From positions 544,223 to 608,222 of the forward strand of contig NZ_VTUU01000001.1 in assembly GCF_008370345.1 (NCBI RefSeq): DNA of 64,000 nucleotides. Direction: 5' to 3'. The notes beneath the pieces were generated by a model. It saw nothing but the letters and a program-made list of their open reading frames with translations. It had not been told where the DNA came from and did no database searches. Below are positions 49,078-58,540 of this stretch, piece after piece. The translations under genes and the position numbers were made by a program. Position 1 is the first letter of the stretch; every line of letters begins with the position of its first letter. Origin of the DNA: Marinobacter salinexigens. Lineage in GTDB: Bacteria > Pseudomonadota > Gammaproteobacteria > Pseudomonadales > Oleiphilaceae.

Positions 49078-50859
49078 ATGAACGTACCCTTCAAACTCCG
49101 GCCTTACCAGCAGGAAGCCGTCGACGCCACGTTAAGCCACTTCCGCAAATCCGATGAGTCTGCCGTCATCGTATTGCCAACCGGTGCGGGAAAAAGTCTG
49201 GTTATTGCTGAGCTGGCCCGCCTGGCCCGCCGCAAGATTCTGGTGCTGACCCACGTAAAGGAACTGGTTGAGCAGAATCACGCCAAGTACCAGAGTTACG
49301 GGTTAACGGGTGGTATCTTTTCTGCCGGACTGAAACGCAAAGAAAACGAGCATCAGGTGACCTTTGCCAGTGTGCAGTCGGTCTCCGCGAATCTGGATGC
49401 GTTTCGGGATGAGTATTCTCTGGTCATTATTGATGAGTGCCACCGGGTTAGCGGTGAGGACACCAGCCAGTATCAGCGGATCATCGAGTTGCTGCGGCAG
49501 CAAAATGGCGCCCTCAAGGTGCTCGGGCTGACCGCCACGCCCTATCGCCTGGCCATGGGTTGGATCTATCGCTATCACTATCGGGGCTTTGTTCGTGGCT
49601 CCGGTGAGGAGCACGATAAGCCTTTTCAGCATTGCATTTATGAACTGCCGCTGAGCTACATGATCAACCGCGGGTACCTCACCCGGCCTGAATTGGTGAA
49701 CGCTGCGGTGGCGCAATACGATTTCTCTGCACTGGCCCGGGATCGCTTTGGCGAATACGCAGAGAAAGACGTTAATCAGCTTCTCAGTAAACACAAGCGT
49801 GTAACCCGAGCCATCATCGAGCAGGTGATGGAGCTGGCTGCGGAGCGGCAGGGTGTGATGATCTTTGCGGCCACAGTAGACCATGCACGGGAGATCACCG
49901 GCTATCTGCCCTGGCAGGAAACGGCGTTGGTAACCGGAGCGACCGACCTGAAAGACCGGGATCTGCTGATCCAGCGTTTCAAGCAGAGGGAGTTAAAGTA
50001 CCTGGTGAATGTCTCCGTGCTCACTACAGGTTTTGATGCGCCCCATGTGGACTTTATCGCCATTCTCCGGCCTACCCAGTCGGTGAGTCTGTACCAGCAG
50101 ATTGTGGGGCGTGGGCTCCGTCTGGACGAAGGCAAGAGGGATTGCCTGGTGATTGATTACGCGGGTAACAGTGTGAACTTGTATCACCCCGAGGTGGGCG
50201 AGCCGAAACCGAATCCGGACAGTGAACCGGTGCAGGTGTTCTGCCCGGGCTGCGGTTTTGCCAATGTATTCTGGGGAAAGACGGACAGTGATGGCCGTGT
50301 GATCGAGCATTACGGACGCCGTTGCCAAGGGCTGCTGGAGCCTGCTGAGACGGCTGAGAAGACCGTGCGAGCGCAACAGTGTGACTATCGTTTCCGGTTC
50401 AAGGAATGCCCCCATTGTGGTGGCGAGAACGACATTGCGGCCCGTAACTGTCACCAGTGTCGAAAGGCCATTATCGACCCGGACGATCAGCTCCGGGATG
50501 CCCTCAAACTCAAGGATGCGATGGTGATCCGCTGTGCCGGGATTACGTTAAGCGTTGCCGGCAGCAAATTGAAGATCATCTATCATGGTGAGGACGGGGA
50601 AGAGCTCAACGAATCCTTTGATTTCAGCAAGCCGGGTCAGCGCACCGTGTTCAACAAGCTGTTCGGGCGTCGTTTCGCCAATAGCCAGGCCCCGAAAACC
50701 TTCAATACCGCCGATGAGGTGCTTGAGATGCAAGCCCTGTTGCCGGCCCCGGACTTTGTGATCGCCCGCAAGCAAAAGCACTATTGGCTGGTGCAGGAAC
50801 GGATGTTTGATTATCGGGGCGGCTATCGTAAGGCGAATGAGGTGTCTCGTGGCGCGTAG
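49078..50859 (+). CDS. radD: DNA repair helicase RadD (YejH)
   Basis: A 593-residue superfamily 2 helicase: [14 protein letters not shown]-type motif, Walker [10 protein letters not shown] 32-40, DECH box in [12 protein letters not shown], motif [11 protein letters not shown], then the second RecA domain ([34 protein letters not shown] in part) with motif VI. The C-terminal third holds two zinc-like clusters (FCPGCG...CQG and CPHCGGEN...CHQC). Length and order match E. coli RadD, which acts in post-replication and strand-exchange repair. Confidence 0.92.
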   Translation: MNVPFKLRPYQQEAVDATLSHFRKSDESAVIVLPTGAGKSLVIAELARLARRKILVLTHVKELVEQNHAKYQSYGLTGGIFSAGLKRKENEHQVTFASVQSVSANLDAFRDEYSLVIIDECHRVSGEDTSQYQRIIELLRQQNGALKVLGLTATPYRLAMGWIYRYHYRGFVRGSGEEHDKPFQHCIYELPLSYMINRGYLTRPELVNAAVAQYDFSALARDRFGEYAEKDVNQLLSKHKRVTRAIIEQVMELAAERQGVMIFAATVDHAREITGYLPWQETALVTGATDLKDRDLLIQRFKQRELKYLVNVSVLTTGFDAPHVDFIAILRPTQSVSLYQQIVGRGLRLDEGKRDCLVIDYAGNSVNLYHPEVGEPKPNPDSEPVQVFCPGCGFANVFWGKTDSDGRVIEHYGRRCQGLLEPAETAEKTVRAQQCDYRFRFKECPHCGGENDIAARNCHQCRKAIIDPDDQLRDALKLKDAMVIRCAGITLSVAGSKLKIIYHGEDGEELNESFDFSKPGQRTVFNKLFGRRFANSQAPKTFNTADEVLEMQALLPAPDFVIARKQKHYWLVQERMFDYRGGYRKANEVSRGA

Positions 50860-51015
50860 GTTGGCCTTTGGTTAATTTGTAACCTGAGTTGTTCAGATAT
50901 GACAATGTTTTTCAATAAGTTAGGATGGCGACGGCTATCGGGTCCGGGGTTTTAATGTATGATTGCGCCAGGTTGCAGGTGCAGCCGGTTTCTATCCACC
51001 CAGAGGCAAAAAACG

Positions 51016-51390
51016 ATGAAAGCCAGAGCAGTAAAGCTGGCGGGAGCAGTTCTCTCTCTCGCCCTTTTGGCAGGTTGTTCCGATTCCCCCAGCAATAGCG
51101 ATATTGAGTCTGCCCTGAATGCGATGAACTCGGAATCCTTCACGGAAGTCTCTGATTTCGAAAAGGTGAACGGCTATGCCGAAGGTGAAAACCGGTACGT
51201 AGTTGATGTGAACTACGAGCTTACCTTCACCAAGGGCCTGGACGAACTGATGGCGGAATCATCAGGATTGGAAAAGATGGCTCTGGGCATGTTGAAGATG
51301 ACCATGGGAGATTTCGAGGAAGGTGACACTATGGAAGACAGCACCTCCATCACCTTCGTTGATAGTGAGAATGGCTGGCGGCCGCTGTAA
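51016..51390 (+). CDS. Lipoprotein of unknown function (124 aa)
   Basis: Started at MKARAVKLAGAVLSLALLAGC; the LAGC lipobox sets Cys21 as the acylated residue. The mature part is acidic and looks like an alpha/beta fold with FEKVNGYAEGENRYVVDVNYELTF, similar in pattern to small NTF2-like or DUF4878-like lipoproteins but not assignable. Outer- or inner-membrane sorting unclear (Ser-Asp follow the Cys, the latter at +3). Terminator at 51426. Confidence 0.8.
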   Translation: MKARAVKLAGAVLSLALLAGCSDSPSNSDIESALNAMNSESFTEVSDFEKVNGYAEGENRYVVDVNYELTFTKGLDELMAESSGLEKMALGMLKMTMGDFEEGDTMEDSTSITFVDSENGWRPL

Positions 51391-51425
51391 TCCTCTCGAT
51401 TATGCGGAACACGCCTTTCTCAATG

Positions 51426-51448
51426 AAGCGCCTGCGGGCGCTTTTTTT
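51426..51448 (+). terminator. Rho-independent terminator after the lipoprotein gene
   Basis: AGCGCC pairs with GGCGCT around TGCG, followed by six to seven T. Small but clean; separates the lipoprotein gene from slyD. Confidence 0.9.
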
Positions 51449-51521
51449 GTGGCGGTTCTATAAAGAAGTCGGTGCCTTCGCTGGTTATAATGGACAACTT
51501 TGAAACGGAGCACAGAGCCTT

Positions 51522-52001
51522 ATGCCAATCGAAAAGAATCAGGTGGTTTTATTCCACTATAGCGTGAGTGACGATGAAGGCAACGCCATTGAAAATTCCC
51601 GTGGCGGCGAGCCCAATGCCTACCTGCACGGCCACGGCGGTGTTGTTCAGGGCCTGGAGGAAGCGATGGAAGGGCGTGAGGCTGGGGATATATTCAGCGT
51701 TACGATCGCCCCGGAAAAGGCCTATGGCCCCCGCAGGCCAGATGCCATTCAGCGTGTGCCGATCAAGCATCTCATGGGAGCTAAACGCTGGAAGGCGGGC
51801 ATGATTGCTCAAGTGCAGACCGAGCAGGGGCCGCGCCATGTAGTCGTTGCCAAGGTTGGTCATAAGTTTGCGGATGTGGATACCAACCACCCGATGGCGG
51901 GTAAAACCCTGACCTTCGATATCGAAATTATCGACGTGCGTGCCGCTGATCCGGAAGAGCTGGCCCATGGCCACGCACATGGGCCGGGTGGGCACCACTG
52001 A
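51522..52001 (+). CDS. slyD: FKBP-type peptidyl-prolyl isomerase SlyD
   Basis: A 159-residue SlyD: N-terminal FKBP half QVVLFHYSVSDDEGNAIENSRGGEPNAYLHGHGGVV (in part) with GLEEAMEGREAGD, then the IF chaperone insert (KAYGPRRPDAIQRVPIKHL), and a short His-rich tail HGHAHGPGGHH that can bind nickel. It catalyses prolyl isomerisation and helps nickel proteins fold; in a strain with urease this could feed nickel assembly, although the gene is far from the ure cluster. Confidence 0.92.
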   Translation: MPIEKNQVVLFHYSVSDDEGNAIENSRGGEPNAYLHGHGGVVQGLEEAMEGREAGDIFSVTIAPEKAYGPRRPDAIQRVPIKHLMGAKRWKAGMIAQVQTEQGPRHVVVAKVGHKFADVDTNHPMAGKTLTFDIEIIDVRAADPEELAHGHAHGPGGHH

Positions 52002-52029
52002 ACGGATTCATTGAAGAAGTGAGAGTGTC

Positions 52030-52332
52030 ATGAAGTTCCTGATTATTTTGCTATTTGTCGCCATTGTCGGGTTTGTGGCCTGGCGGAGTAAACAGAACGC
52101 AAACCCTGTGGAACTGGCGTGCGCTCGGGACATCGGGCAATTACTCAAATCCAGTCCCGATGCAGATCCCCGTTCTATTGCCGACATGTTTGTAAAGCAC
52201 GGCATTGCCCGGGCCCGGTGCCCGCAGGTGGGACGGATGGTGATGCCACAACTACGAAAGCACGGCCTCAAGCCGGAGGATGCAAAGATTGCGATGATTC
52301 AGGTGAAGGCGGCTTATGCTCTGGTGCCATAG
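52030..52332 (+). CDS. Hypothetical protein with N-terminal membrane helix (100 aa)
   Basis: Begins MKFLIILLFVAIVGFVAWRSKQ, a single N-terminal helix that may be an uncleaved anchor, then a short helical domain with two cysteines (LACARDIGQLL and ARARCPQVGR) which could form a disulfide. No family recognised. AGTGAGAGTG precedes the ATG. It follows slyD by 28 bases and may share its transcript, and is closed by the shared hairpin at 52376. Confidence 0.7.
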   Translation: MKFLIILLFVAIVGFVAWRSKQNANPVELACARDIGQLLKSSPDADPRSIADMFVKHGIARARCPQVGRMVMPQLRKHGLKPEDAKIAMIQVKAAYALVP

Positions 52333-52375
52333 GGCTGCCCGCCAGTCACTGGTCTGAAGGCTGTTGCTGTAAAGA

Positions 52376-52406
52376 CTTTTGCGCCCAGGCAGGATGGGCG
52401 CAAAAG
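52376..52406. terminator. Bidirectional terminator between convergent genes
   Basis: CTTTTGCGCCCA and TGGGCGCAAAAG are perfect 12-base complements around a seven-base loop. The A/T ends of the stem give a U-run on either strand. It serves the plus-strand gene ending at 52332 and the minus-strand gene ending at 52425. Confidence 0.88.
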
Positions 52407-52424
52407 GGTTGTCTCAGATGGGTT

Positions 52425-53072
52425 TTATTCCTGTGTGTAAGCGAGTGTGAAGCGCTCATTTTCGTGGCGCGGGACTTCCATTTCATCAATCATGGCTTTT
52501 GCGTAATCTTCGACGGAAATGGCGCTTTCCCCATTGGTGTTGGTCAGAAGCTGATGACTGCCAAGTGTGTAGGATCCGGTTCGCTCGCCGGGAGCGATGA
52601 TGGCCGCTGGTGACAGCATGGTCCAGGCGACATCATCTTGCGCCCGAAGCTGGTTGAGTGCATAGCGGGCACCCTCGGCTGTGGCTTTGTATTCGCTCGG
52701 GAACTCGGGAGTATCGATTAGCTGGATTCCGGGGGCCACTTCCAGGGAGCCTGCCCCGCCCACCATCATCAGACGTTTTACGCCAGCTTTCCTGGCCGCT
52801 GACAGTATGTTGTCGAAACCCCGGGTATAGTAGCCCTCCACGTCTTCCTGTGCATGGCCGGAGAAAGCGCTCAGTACAGCATCGAAACCTTTAATCTGCT
52901 CGGCCAACGCCTCGGTTTTCTGTACATCCGCGTGCTGTGCGGTCAGCCCGGGTCTGGTCTCAAGGCGCTCCGGGCGGCCTACCAGGCCAGTAACCGTGTG
53001 GCCTCGGCTCAGGGCCTCTTCACGCAGGCTGGAACCGATAAATCCGCTGGCGCCAATAATCGCAATGTTCAT
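52425..53072 (-). CDS. NAD(P)-binding (NmrA/YwnB-like) protein
   Basis: A 215-residue Rossmann protein: IAIIGASGFIGSSLREEALSRGH with GxxGxxG, DVQKTEALAEQIKGFDAVLSAF, LMMVGGAGSLEVAPG and a substrate pocket near WTMLSPAAIIAPGERTG. Without the YxxxK pair it is an atypical short-chain or NmrA-type member, used as reductase or redox sensor. It is divergent from a LysR gene (111-base gap), which most likely controls it. Confidence 0.9.
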   Translation of the reverse strand: MNIAIIGASGFIGSSLREEALSRGHTVTGLVGRPERLETRPGLTAQHADVQKTEALAEQIKGFDAVLSAFSGHAQEDVEGYYTRGFDNILSAARKAGVKRLMMVGGAGSLEVAPGIQLIDTPEFPSEYKATAEGARYALNQLRAQDDVAWTMLSPAAIIAPGERTGSYTLGSHQLLTNTNGESAISVEDYAKAMIDEMEVPRHENERFTLAYTQE

Positions 53073-53183
53073 GTGTTCGTCCTCAATGATTAGTGATCTT
53101 TTGCGTTATTGTGTGCCTGGTTATTGATTCGAAAAACAGGTCAATCAATAATTCACTGTTATGAAATCAATAACGGTTAAACC

Positions 53184-54077
53184 ATGATTGATGATATCGA
53201 TCTCAACGTATTGCCTTTGTTTGTGACCACGGTGGAGGCGGGATCTTTCACCCGTGCCGCTGACCGGCTGGGATGCACGAAAACCAAGATCAGCCTCAAT
53301 ATCAGAGCGCTCGAACGTCAGCTGGGGCTAGCACTGTTTAACCGAACTACCCGACAAGTTACCCTCACAGAGGCGGGCCATCAGCTCTATCAAACCTGTA
53401 AGCCCCTGCTGGCACAGTTGGGGGAATCCCTGAGTGATGCCGGCACGAGCGCTAGAATGCTCAGCGGCACTTTGCGGATTACTGCTCCGGCAGATCATGC
53501 GGAGCAGAGCCTGGCACCAGCTGCCGCCGGGTTTAGTCAGCGGCATCCCAACCTGACCATAGAGCTTCGGAGTGGTGACAAAGTTTCAGACATGGTGAAC
53601 GAGGGCATTGACCTGGCCATCCGCATGGGGTGGCTGAAAGACTCAAGCCTTCGAGCCCAGAAATTGGGGGAGTTTCAGCAATCGGTTGTTGCCTCTGCGG
53701 GCTACCTTAGCGAGATGGGAATACCCGGGCACCCGAGTGAACTGAGCCGACATCGGTGGGTTGAGTTCACGCCCTTGCCCAGCCCATTGACCTGGTCCTT
53801 TGAAAAAGGCAGCGAACGAGTTCTGGTTCACATGAATAGCCACCTCAAGGTCGATAGCACCAGCACCATACGCAGTCTTGTGATGAGCGGAGCTGGCTTG
53901 TCCGTTTTGGCTGGGAATGTCGCCGAGCAACACCCGGAGCTGGTGACCCTGTTGCCGGATTGGCAACTCCCCTCAGGTGGTATCTACGCGGTATTCCCGC
54001 CGGGCTCCTTCATTCCGGCCAAGGTCCGGATGTTCGTGGATTTCTATCGGCAATGGCTGGCGATGCAGGCCGCGTAA
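53184..54077 (+). CDS. LysR-family transcriptional regulator
   Basis: A 297-residue LysR protein with helix-turn-helix in NVLPLFVTTVEAGSFTRAADRLGCTKTKISLNIRALERQLG (partly shown) and the periplasmic-binding-like effector domain from about 90 (LRITAPADHAEQSLAPAAAGFSQRHPNLTIELRSGD). Matches the CrgA-like branch. It starts 111 bases from the divergent NAD(P)-binding gene; the gap contains AATAATTCACTGTTATGAAATC with short inverted pieces. Ligand unknown. Confidence 0.92.
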   Translation: MIDDIDLNVLPLFVTTVEAGSFTRAADRLGCTKTKISLNIRALERQLGLALFNRTTRQVTLTEAGHQLYQTCKPLLAQLGESLSDAGTSARMLSGTLRITAPADHAEQSLAPAAAGFSQRHPNLTIELRSGDKVSDMVNEGIDLAIRMGWLKDSSLRAQKLGEFQQSVVASAGYLSEMGIPGHPSELSRHRWVEFTPLPSPLTWSFEKGSERVLVHMNSHLKVDSTSTIRSLVMSGAGLSVLAGNVAEQHPELVTLLPDWQLPSGGIYAVFPPGSFIPAKVRMFVDFYRQWLAMQAA

Positions 54078-54101
54078 GGTGGCATTAGTGCTGTCCTGGC
54101 G

Positions 54102-54950
54102 TCATCTCTGAAAGTGACCCAGTAGCTGCGCGTTCAGCCATTCCGGTTCGGTGATTGGTATCCAGTGGGCACCGTCTGTTTTCTTGTATGTCCAGTCTCC
54201 GGTGGTCCATTTTTCGGAATCGGTCAACTGTTTCTCGGTCAGGAAGACGTCCTCTTTACTCCAGATACCCAGAGTCGGGGCTATCACTTTGGGGTGGCTG
54301 CGTGTCAGCACGGGGACAAGGTTTGCCCGGTAGATATTGACAGCCGCCATTAGCCGGCCAGGTTCCGCGAAGCGTTTCATCACCTCGTTTATGTTCGGAT
54401 GAGTGCGAAATATTGAACGCAAGGAGAAACGGCCCTTGCCGGGCAGGAATCGTTCACTGATGCCTCGAAGATTGAAATACGCGATGTACCAGCCGGCCAT
54501 CATCTGACGTAACCCTGCCCGAGCATAAGCGGTAGGGTGCCCGACGGAAATCGCACACAGGGTCTTGGTGCGTTTGGGGTGATAGGCCGCGAGGAACCAG
54601 GCCTGCACAGCACCCCAGTCATGCCCTGCCAGATCCACTTGATCAATGTTGAGATGGTCGAGTAAAGCGATGTGGTTTCCGATGATAGTGAAGATGTTGT
54701 AGTCATCCACTTTGTTACCCATATCTGATTCGCCACAGCCCAGGGTGTCGGGGGCAATGCAGCGATATCCTGCGTCCGTCAGGGCGTTGATCTGGGGTGC
54801 CCACATGCAAGCCGTATCTGGAAAACCGTGGATCAGCAGGACAACGGGCCTGGCACTGTCGTCGGGATGGGTGTCGAGGTAAGAAAGCTGAAATCCGTCA
54901 CGAGTGAAGGTCTGACGAAGTCCATTCATGTCGTCTATACGAAGGCTCAT
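54102..54950 (-). CDS. Alpha/beta hydrolase, epoxide hydrolase-like
   Basis: A 282-residue protein. Motifs of the epoxide hydrolase / haloalkane dehalogenase group are present: oxyanion HGFPDTACMW, nucleophile LAGHDWGAVQAW (Asp in GHDWG), cap residues tyrosine-rich, and closing DGAHWIPITEPEWLN with the base histidine. The nucleophile Asp, not Ser, supports epoxide or halide chemistry. ATG 54950 (MSLRIDDMNG) and 54929 (MNGLRQTF) are both possible starts. Confidence 0.88.
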   Translation of the reverse strand: MSLRIDDMNGLRQTFTRDGFQLSYLDTHPDDSARPVVLLIHGFPDTACMWAPQINALTDAGYRCIAPDTLGCGESDMGNKVDDYNIFTIIGNHIALLDHLNIDQVDLAGHDWGAVQAWFLAAYHPKRTKTLCAISVGHPTAYARAGLRQMMAGWYIAYFNLRGISERFLPGKGRFSLRSIFRTHPNINEVMKRFAEPGRLMAAVNIYRANLVPVLTRSHPKVIAPTLGIWSKEDVFLTEKQLTDSEKWTTGDWTYKKTDGAHWIPITEPEWLNAQLLGHFQR

Positions 54951-55015
54951 AAGCATACCTTTGGCTTTTTATTGTTTGGTTTTTTATTGCTTGATGACGA
55001 TCAAGTCTCAGTGGG

Positions 55016-57325
55016 ATGTCCCCTGGATGCTTAACCTTTCACGAAATTTATTTGGCTATTCGCGACGACATTACCCTTGGCTTGCCTGAACGCACATCCC
55101 CGATCAGGCCTGTTGGTATTTTTTCCCCCGCGCCACAGTTTCCCGCGCCCATCAAGGCACCGGATGGTGCGCCCAATGTTCTTCTGGTACTTCTGGATGA
55201 CGTCGGGTTTGGCCAGTTCAGCGTTACCGGGGGAGGGGTGCCTTCGCCTGCAATGAACACGCTGGCGGAGGAAGGTGTTACCTATACCAACTTTCACACC
55301 ACCGCCCTGTGTTCACCAACCCGGGCCGCGTTATTGACCGGGCGTAACCATAACGTTGCGGGCACCGGAGTGATCACCGAGTTGGCCACCGGTTACGACG
55401 GTTACACGGGTATCATTCCCAAGGACACGGCCACGGTCGCAGAAGTGCTGAAGCAGAACGGCTACGTCACGTCATGGATTGGCAAGAACCACAATACGCC
55501 GATCTATGAGACCAGCAAGGTGGGCCCGTTCGACCACTGGCCAAACGGGCTGGGCTTTGATTACTTCTATGGTTTCATGGCGGGGGATACCAATCAGATT
55601 CGCCCCTACCTGTTTGAAAACCAGACGGCGATTGGCACACCGGAGGAAGACGACTACTTCCTGAGTGTCGACCTGGCGGACCATACAATCAACTGGCTCA
55701 AGGAGATCGAGGCGATCCAGCCAGACAAACCCTGGTTCGCCTACCTTGCGCCAGCGGCAACTCACTCTCCCCATCAGGCCCCGAAAGAGCTAATTGCCAA
55801 GTATAAAGGCAAGTTCGATATGGGCTGGGATGTCTATCGGCAGCAGACCTTTGAACGGCAGAAAGAGATGGGCATTATCCCGGAAACGGCCCAGTTAACG
55901 GCCAGACCAGGCAGCCTGGCCGCCTGGGATAGCCTCAATGCGGATCAGAAACGGCTCTACACCCGGATGATGGAGGTGTTTGCCGCCTACGGTGAGCACG
56001 TCGATCAGCAAGTGGGTCGTGTTCTGGATTACGTTGAGACGCTCCCGGACGCAGACAATACGATGATTATCTATATCATCGGCGATAATGGTGCATCCGC
56101 AGAGGGTGGGTTTGATGGCACTCTGAATGAGAATGCCTTTTTCAATGCTTATCTGATGAAGACCGAGGACATGCTCTCTCGGATTGACGAGATAGGTACC
56201 GAACTGCACTTCAACCACTTCCCGTCCGGCTGGGCGTGGGCGATGAACTCTCCTTTCCAGTGGACGAAACAGGTTGCCAGCCACCTGGGTGGTGTGCGCA
56301 ACCCGATGCTGGTCAAGTGGCCGGAACGTTATAGCAAAGGTGGCCAGATACGCCGCCAGTTCCTGCATGTGATTGACGTCGCTCCCACCATTTTGGCAGC
56401 CGCAGGTGTCGCACAGCCTCGTAGCGTGAACGGCACTGTGCAGACGCCCATTCAGGGTAAAGACTTTCTCTCGACGCTGTCCGATGCCAATGCACCGGAA
56501 GTGCGTACCAGCCAGTATTTTGAAATGGTTAGCAATCGCGGTATGTACCAGAATGGCTGGTGGGCAGCATCGCTTGCGTTTGAGCCTTGGGACCCGGTTC
56601 GTGGCGAATTTGATCCGTTCACCGCTGAATGGGAGTTGTACAATCTGAATGAAGACTTTTCTCAAGCCGATAACCTGGCCGATAAATATCCTGAAAAACT
56701 CGAGCAGCTCAAGGCGCTTTGGTGGGCCCAGGCAGCCGCGAACAAGGCCTTGCCCCTGGACTGGCGTGGCGCGGAACGGTTCAGCGCCGAGTTTACCGGC
56801 AAACCGAATCTTGCCGGTGATCGAAGCCGGTTTGTCTACGAAGGCATGCTCACTGGTCTGCCTGAGTCGTCAGCACCTGATCTGAAGAATAAATCGTTCA
56901 GCATAACGGCCAATGTGACTGTGGATGAGAAGGCCAGCGGGATGATTTTTACCCAGGGTGGCAATACCGGCGGCTGGGCGTTTTACATGAAGGATGGCCG
57001 CCTTAAGGCAGCCCACAACTTCATTGATGTTCAGGTATACACAATCGAAAGCGAGGTTGATGTCCCCGCGGGCGAACATGAGCTGGAAATGGAGTTCAGC
57101 TACCAGGGGGGTGAGGAAATGGGCAAGTCCGGCGAGGTCACTTTGCTGGTGGACGGTCGCCGTGCCGGACGTGGCACGATAGAGCGTACAACTCCATTCA
57201 AATACTCGCTTTCAGAGAATCAGGACGTTGGCAGCGATACCGGTACCCCGGTCACTTACGATTACACGCCACCTTTTGATTTTCAGGGAACGCTGGAGCA
57301 AGTGGTTGTCGATGTGAAGAAGTAA
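55016..57325 (+). CDS. Arylsulfatase (type I, formylglycine)
   Basis: A 769-residue sulfatase. NVLLVLLDDVGFGQFS carries the first metal aspartates (61-62), and TTALCSPTRAALLTGRNHN the CxPxR signature whose Cys99 becomes formylglycine. MIIYIIGDNGASAEGG and HSPHQAPKE are further metal and substrate segments; the C-terminal 200 residues form a beta-rich domain. I see no signal peptide; the start at 55016 has only a weak ribosome site (GTGGG), so the true N-terminus is uncertain. It cleaves aryl or related sulfate esters for sulfur supply. Confidence 0.88.
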   Translation: MSPGCLTFHEIYLAIRDDITLGLPERTSPIRPVGIFSPAPQFPAPIKAPDGAPNVLLVLLDDVGFGQFSVTGGGVPSPAMNTLAEEGVTYTNFHTTALCSPTRAALLTGRNHNVAGTGVITELATGYDGYTGIIPKDTATVAEVLKQNGYVTSWIGKNHNTPIYETSKVGPFDHWPNGLGFDYFYGFMAGDTNQIRPYLFENQTAIGTPEEDDYFLSVDLADHTINWLKEIEAIQPDKPWFAYLAPAATHSPHQAPKELIAKYKGKFDMGWDVYRQQTFERQKEMGIIPETAQLTARPGSLAAWDSLNADQKRLYTRMMEVFAAYGEHVDQQVGRVLDYVETLPDADNTMIIYIIGDNGASAEGGFDGTLNENAFFNAYLMKTEDMLSRIDEIGTELHFNHFPSGWAWAMNSPFQWTKQVASHLGGVRNPMLVKWPERYSKGGQIRRQFLHVIDVAPTILAAAGVAQPRSVNGTVQTPIQGKDFLSTLSDANAPEVRTSQYFEMVSNRGMYQNGWWAASLAFEPWDPVRGEFDPFTAEWELYNLNEDFSQADNLADKYPEKLEQLKALWWAQAAANKALPLDWRGAERFSAEFTGKPNLAGDRSRFVYEGMLTGLPESSAPDLKNKSFSITANVTVDEKASGMIFTQGGNTGGWAFYMKDGRLKAAHNFIDVQVYTIESEVDVPAGEHELEMEFSYQGGEEMGKSGEVTLLVDGRRAGRGTIERTTPFKYSLSENQDVGSDTGTPVTYDYTPPFDFQGTLEQVVVDVKK

Positions 57326-57373
57326 AATGTTATGGAGGCAGGCCTGTTGGTTGCGGCAGGTCTGCCTTGTTAC

Positions 57374-58336
57374 CTACAGCATCCCCGCTCTGATCATGTC
57401 GTAGGCATCCAGTATCCGCGCCACAAACTGGTCCTTGGGACGAAAGCTGTTCCGGGTACTTTGTGTGATGTCCCTTTCCAGGTGATCCAGCAGTTTGTTC
57501 AGGCGCCGGCGATGCAAGCCGACCGCTGCCTGCACAGGATCGAAAATCATACCGGACAGCGCCGCAAACGCAGCCAGTGCGGCCATGACTGCAGCCATCA
57601 CACTGGCCATGGTTCCCAGAGATGGCTCTGGTGGAAAGAGGTTGTAGTACCACCCCCCAATGGTTTCACCCAGTATGAAATCCCTGGCGGCCAGCGTCTT
57701 TGCCAGCATAGAGGCGAGCACCACACCGAGCCCTATGCCGCCGGGGGTAAACTTCTGGAACGCAAAAGCACCGAGCACCGTGCAGGAAATGCTGTTGGTG
57801 ATATCGGCCGATGCGGTGCGGGTTACCCGGTATTGGCTGAGAGCCTCCGCAACCAGAGGTTCCATCATCCTGGAGAACTGCCGGTGATCAACAGAGTCGC
57901 TCGAATGTCGGGCGTAAACCGTCTCCAGGGCATCCACCAGATAGCTCTCCAGCAGCGGTTCTTCCCGGTGATTGTTTAGCAATTCGACCTGTATCAGGCT
58001 GGATATATGGTGTTGCACCCGGGTGGTGAAACCGGCCGGTATCCTTCCGAGCAGAGTGTTCAGCCACCGCAATCCTTTGCGCTTTGGGATCACGATTCTG
58101 AGCAGGCAGGCGATAGCGTATACCGGCGCCCACAGCAGGTTGACGGGCGCGCGCAGCATGTCCCACCCCAGCGCGACCCGGTTAGTGGCGATAGCGCCGG
58201 GGTAATGAAAATGTTGGTCAATAAACCCGGGTACCCGCACCCTGCAATCGGCAAAGTAACGCTCTATCCCGGAGCGGATTGCCTGTTCTATCTCGGCTCT
58301 TGAGATGTTCTGTTCTGGTGGCCTGGCTGAGCCCAT
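57374..58336 (-). CDS. Unknown membrane-associated protein (320 aa, DUF6635-like)
   Basis: A 320-residue protein with hydrophobic segments near residues 60-85 (LLWAPVYAIACLLRIVI), 195-215 and 240-265 (MASVMAAVMAALAAFAALSGMIF). The N-terminus is a charged helix (EIEQAIRSGIERYFADC) followed by RVPGFIDQHFHYPGAIATNRVALGWD, which I associate with the DUF6635 group, though not firmly. The C-terminus is basic and helical (LHRRRLNKLLDHLERDI). No catalytic motif. Convergent with the sulfatase gene. Confidence 0.75.
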   Translation of the reverse strand: MGSARPPEQNISRAEIEQAIRSGIERYFADCRVRVPGFIDQHFHYPGAIATNRVALGWDMLRAPVNLLWAPVYAIACLLRIVIPKRKGLRWLNTLLGRIPAGFTTRVQHHISSLIQVELLNNHREEPLLESYLVDALETVYARHSSDSVDHRQFSRMMEPLVAEALSQYRVTRTASADITNSISCTVLGAFAFQKFTPGGIGLGVVLASMLAKTLAARDFILGETIGGWYYNLFPPEPSLGTMASVMAAVMAALAAFAALSGMIFDPVQAAVGLHRRRLNKLLDHLERDITQSTRNSFRPKDQFVARILDAYDMIRAGML

Positions 58337-58540
58337 AGAGGCAAGCTCTCTGCGTGGTGACGGGGCTTATATTCAGAACTGCTTTGGGCAATTCGTCAAC
58401 GTGGATCGCATGCCCTGCTAGCGAATAAGTAGCTTTCTCATCTATTGCCTCGCGGTACCTCCATTTCTATAATCGCCTGTCAGTCTGCCGCCGCAGCGCT
58501 TCGCGGTGACCCGTCCAATTCCAATAAAAAGGAATGCTCT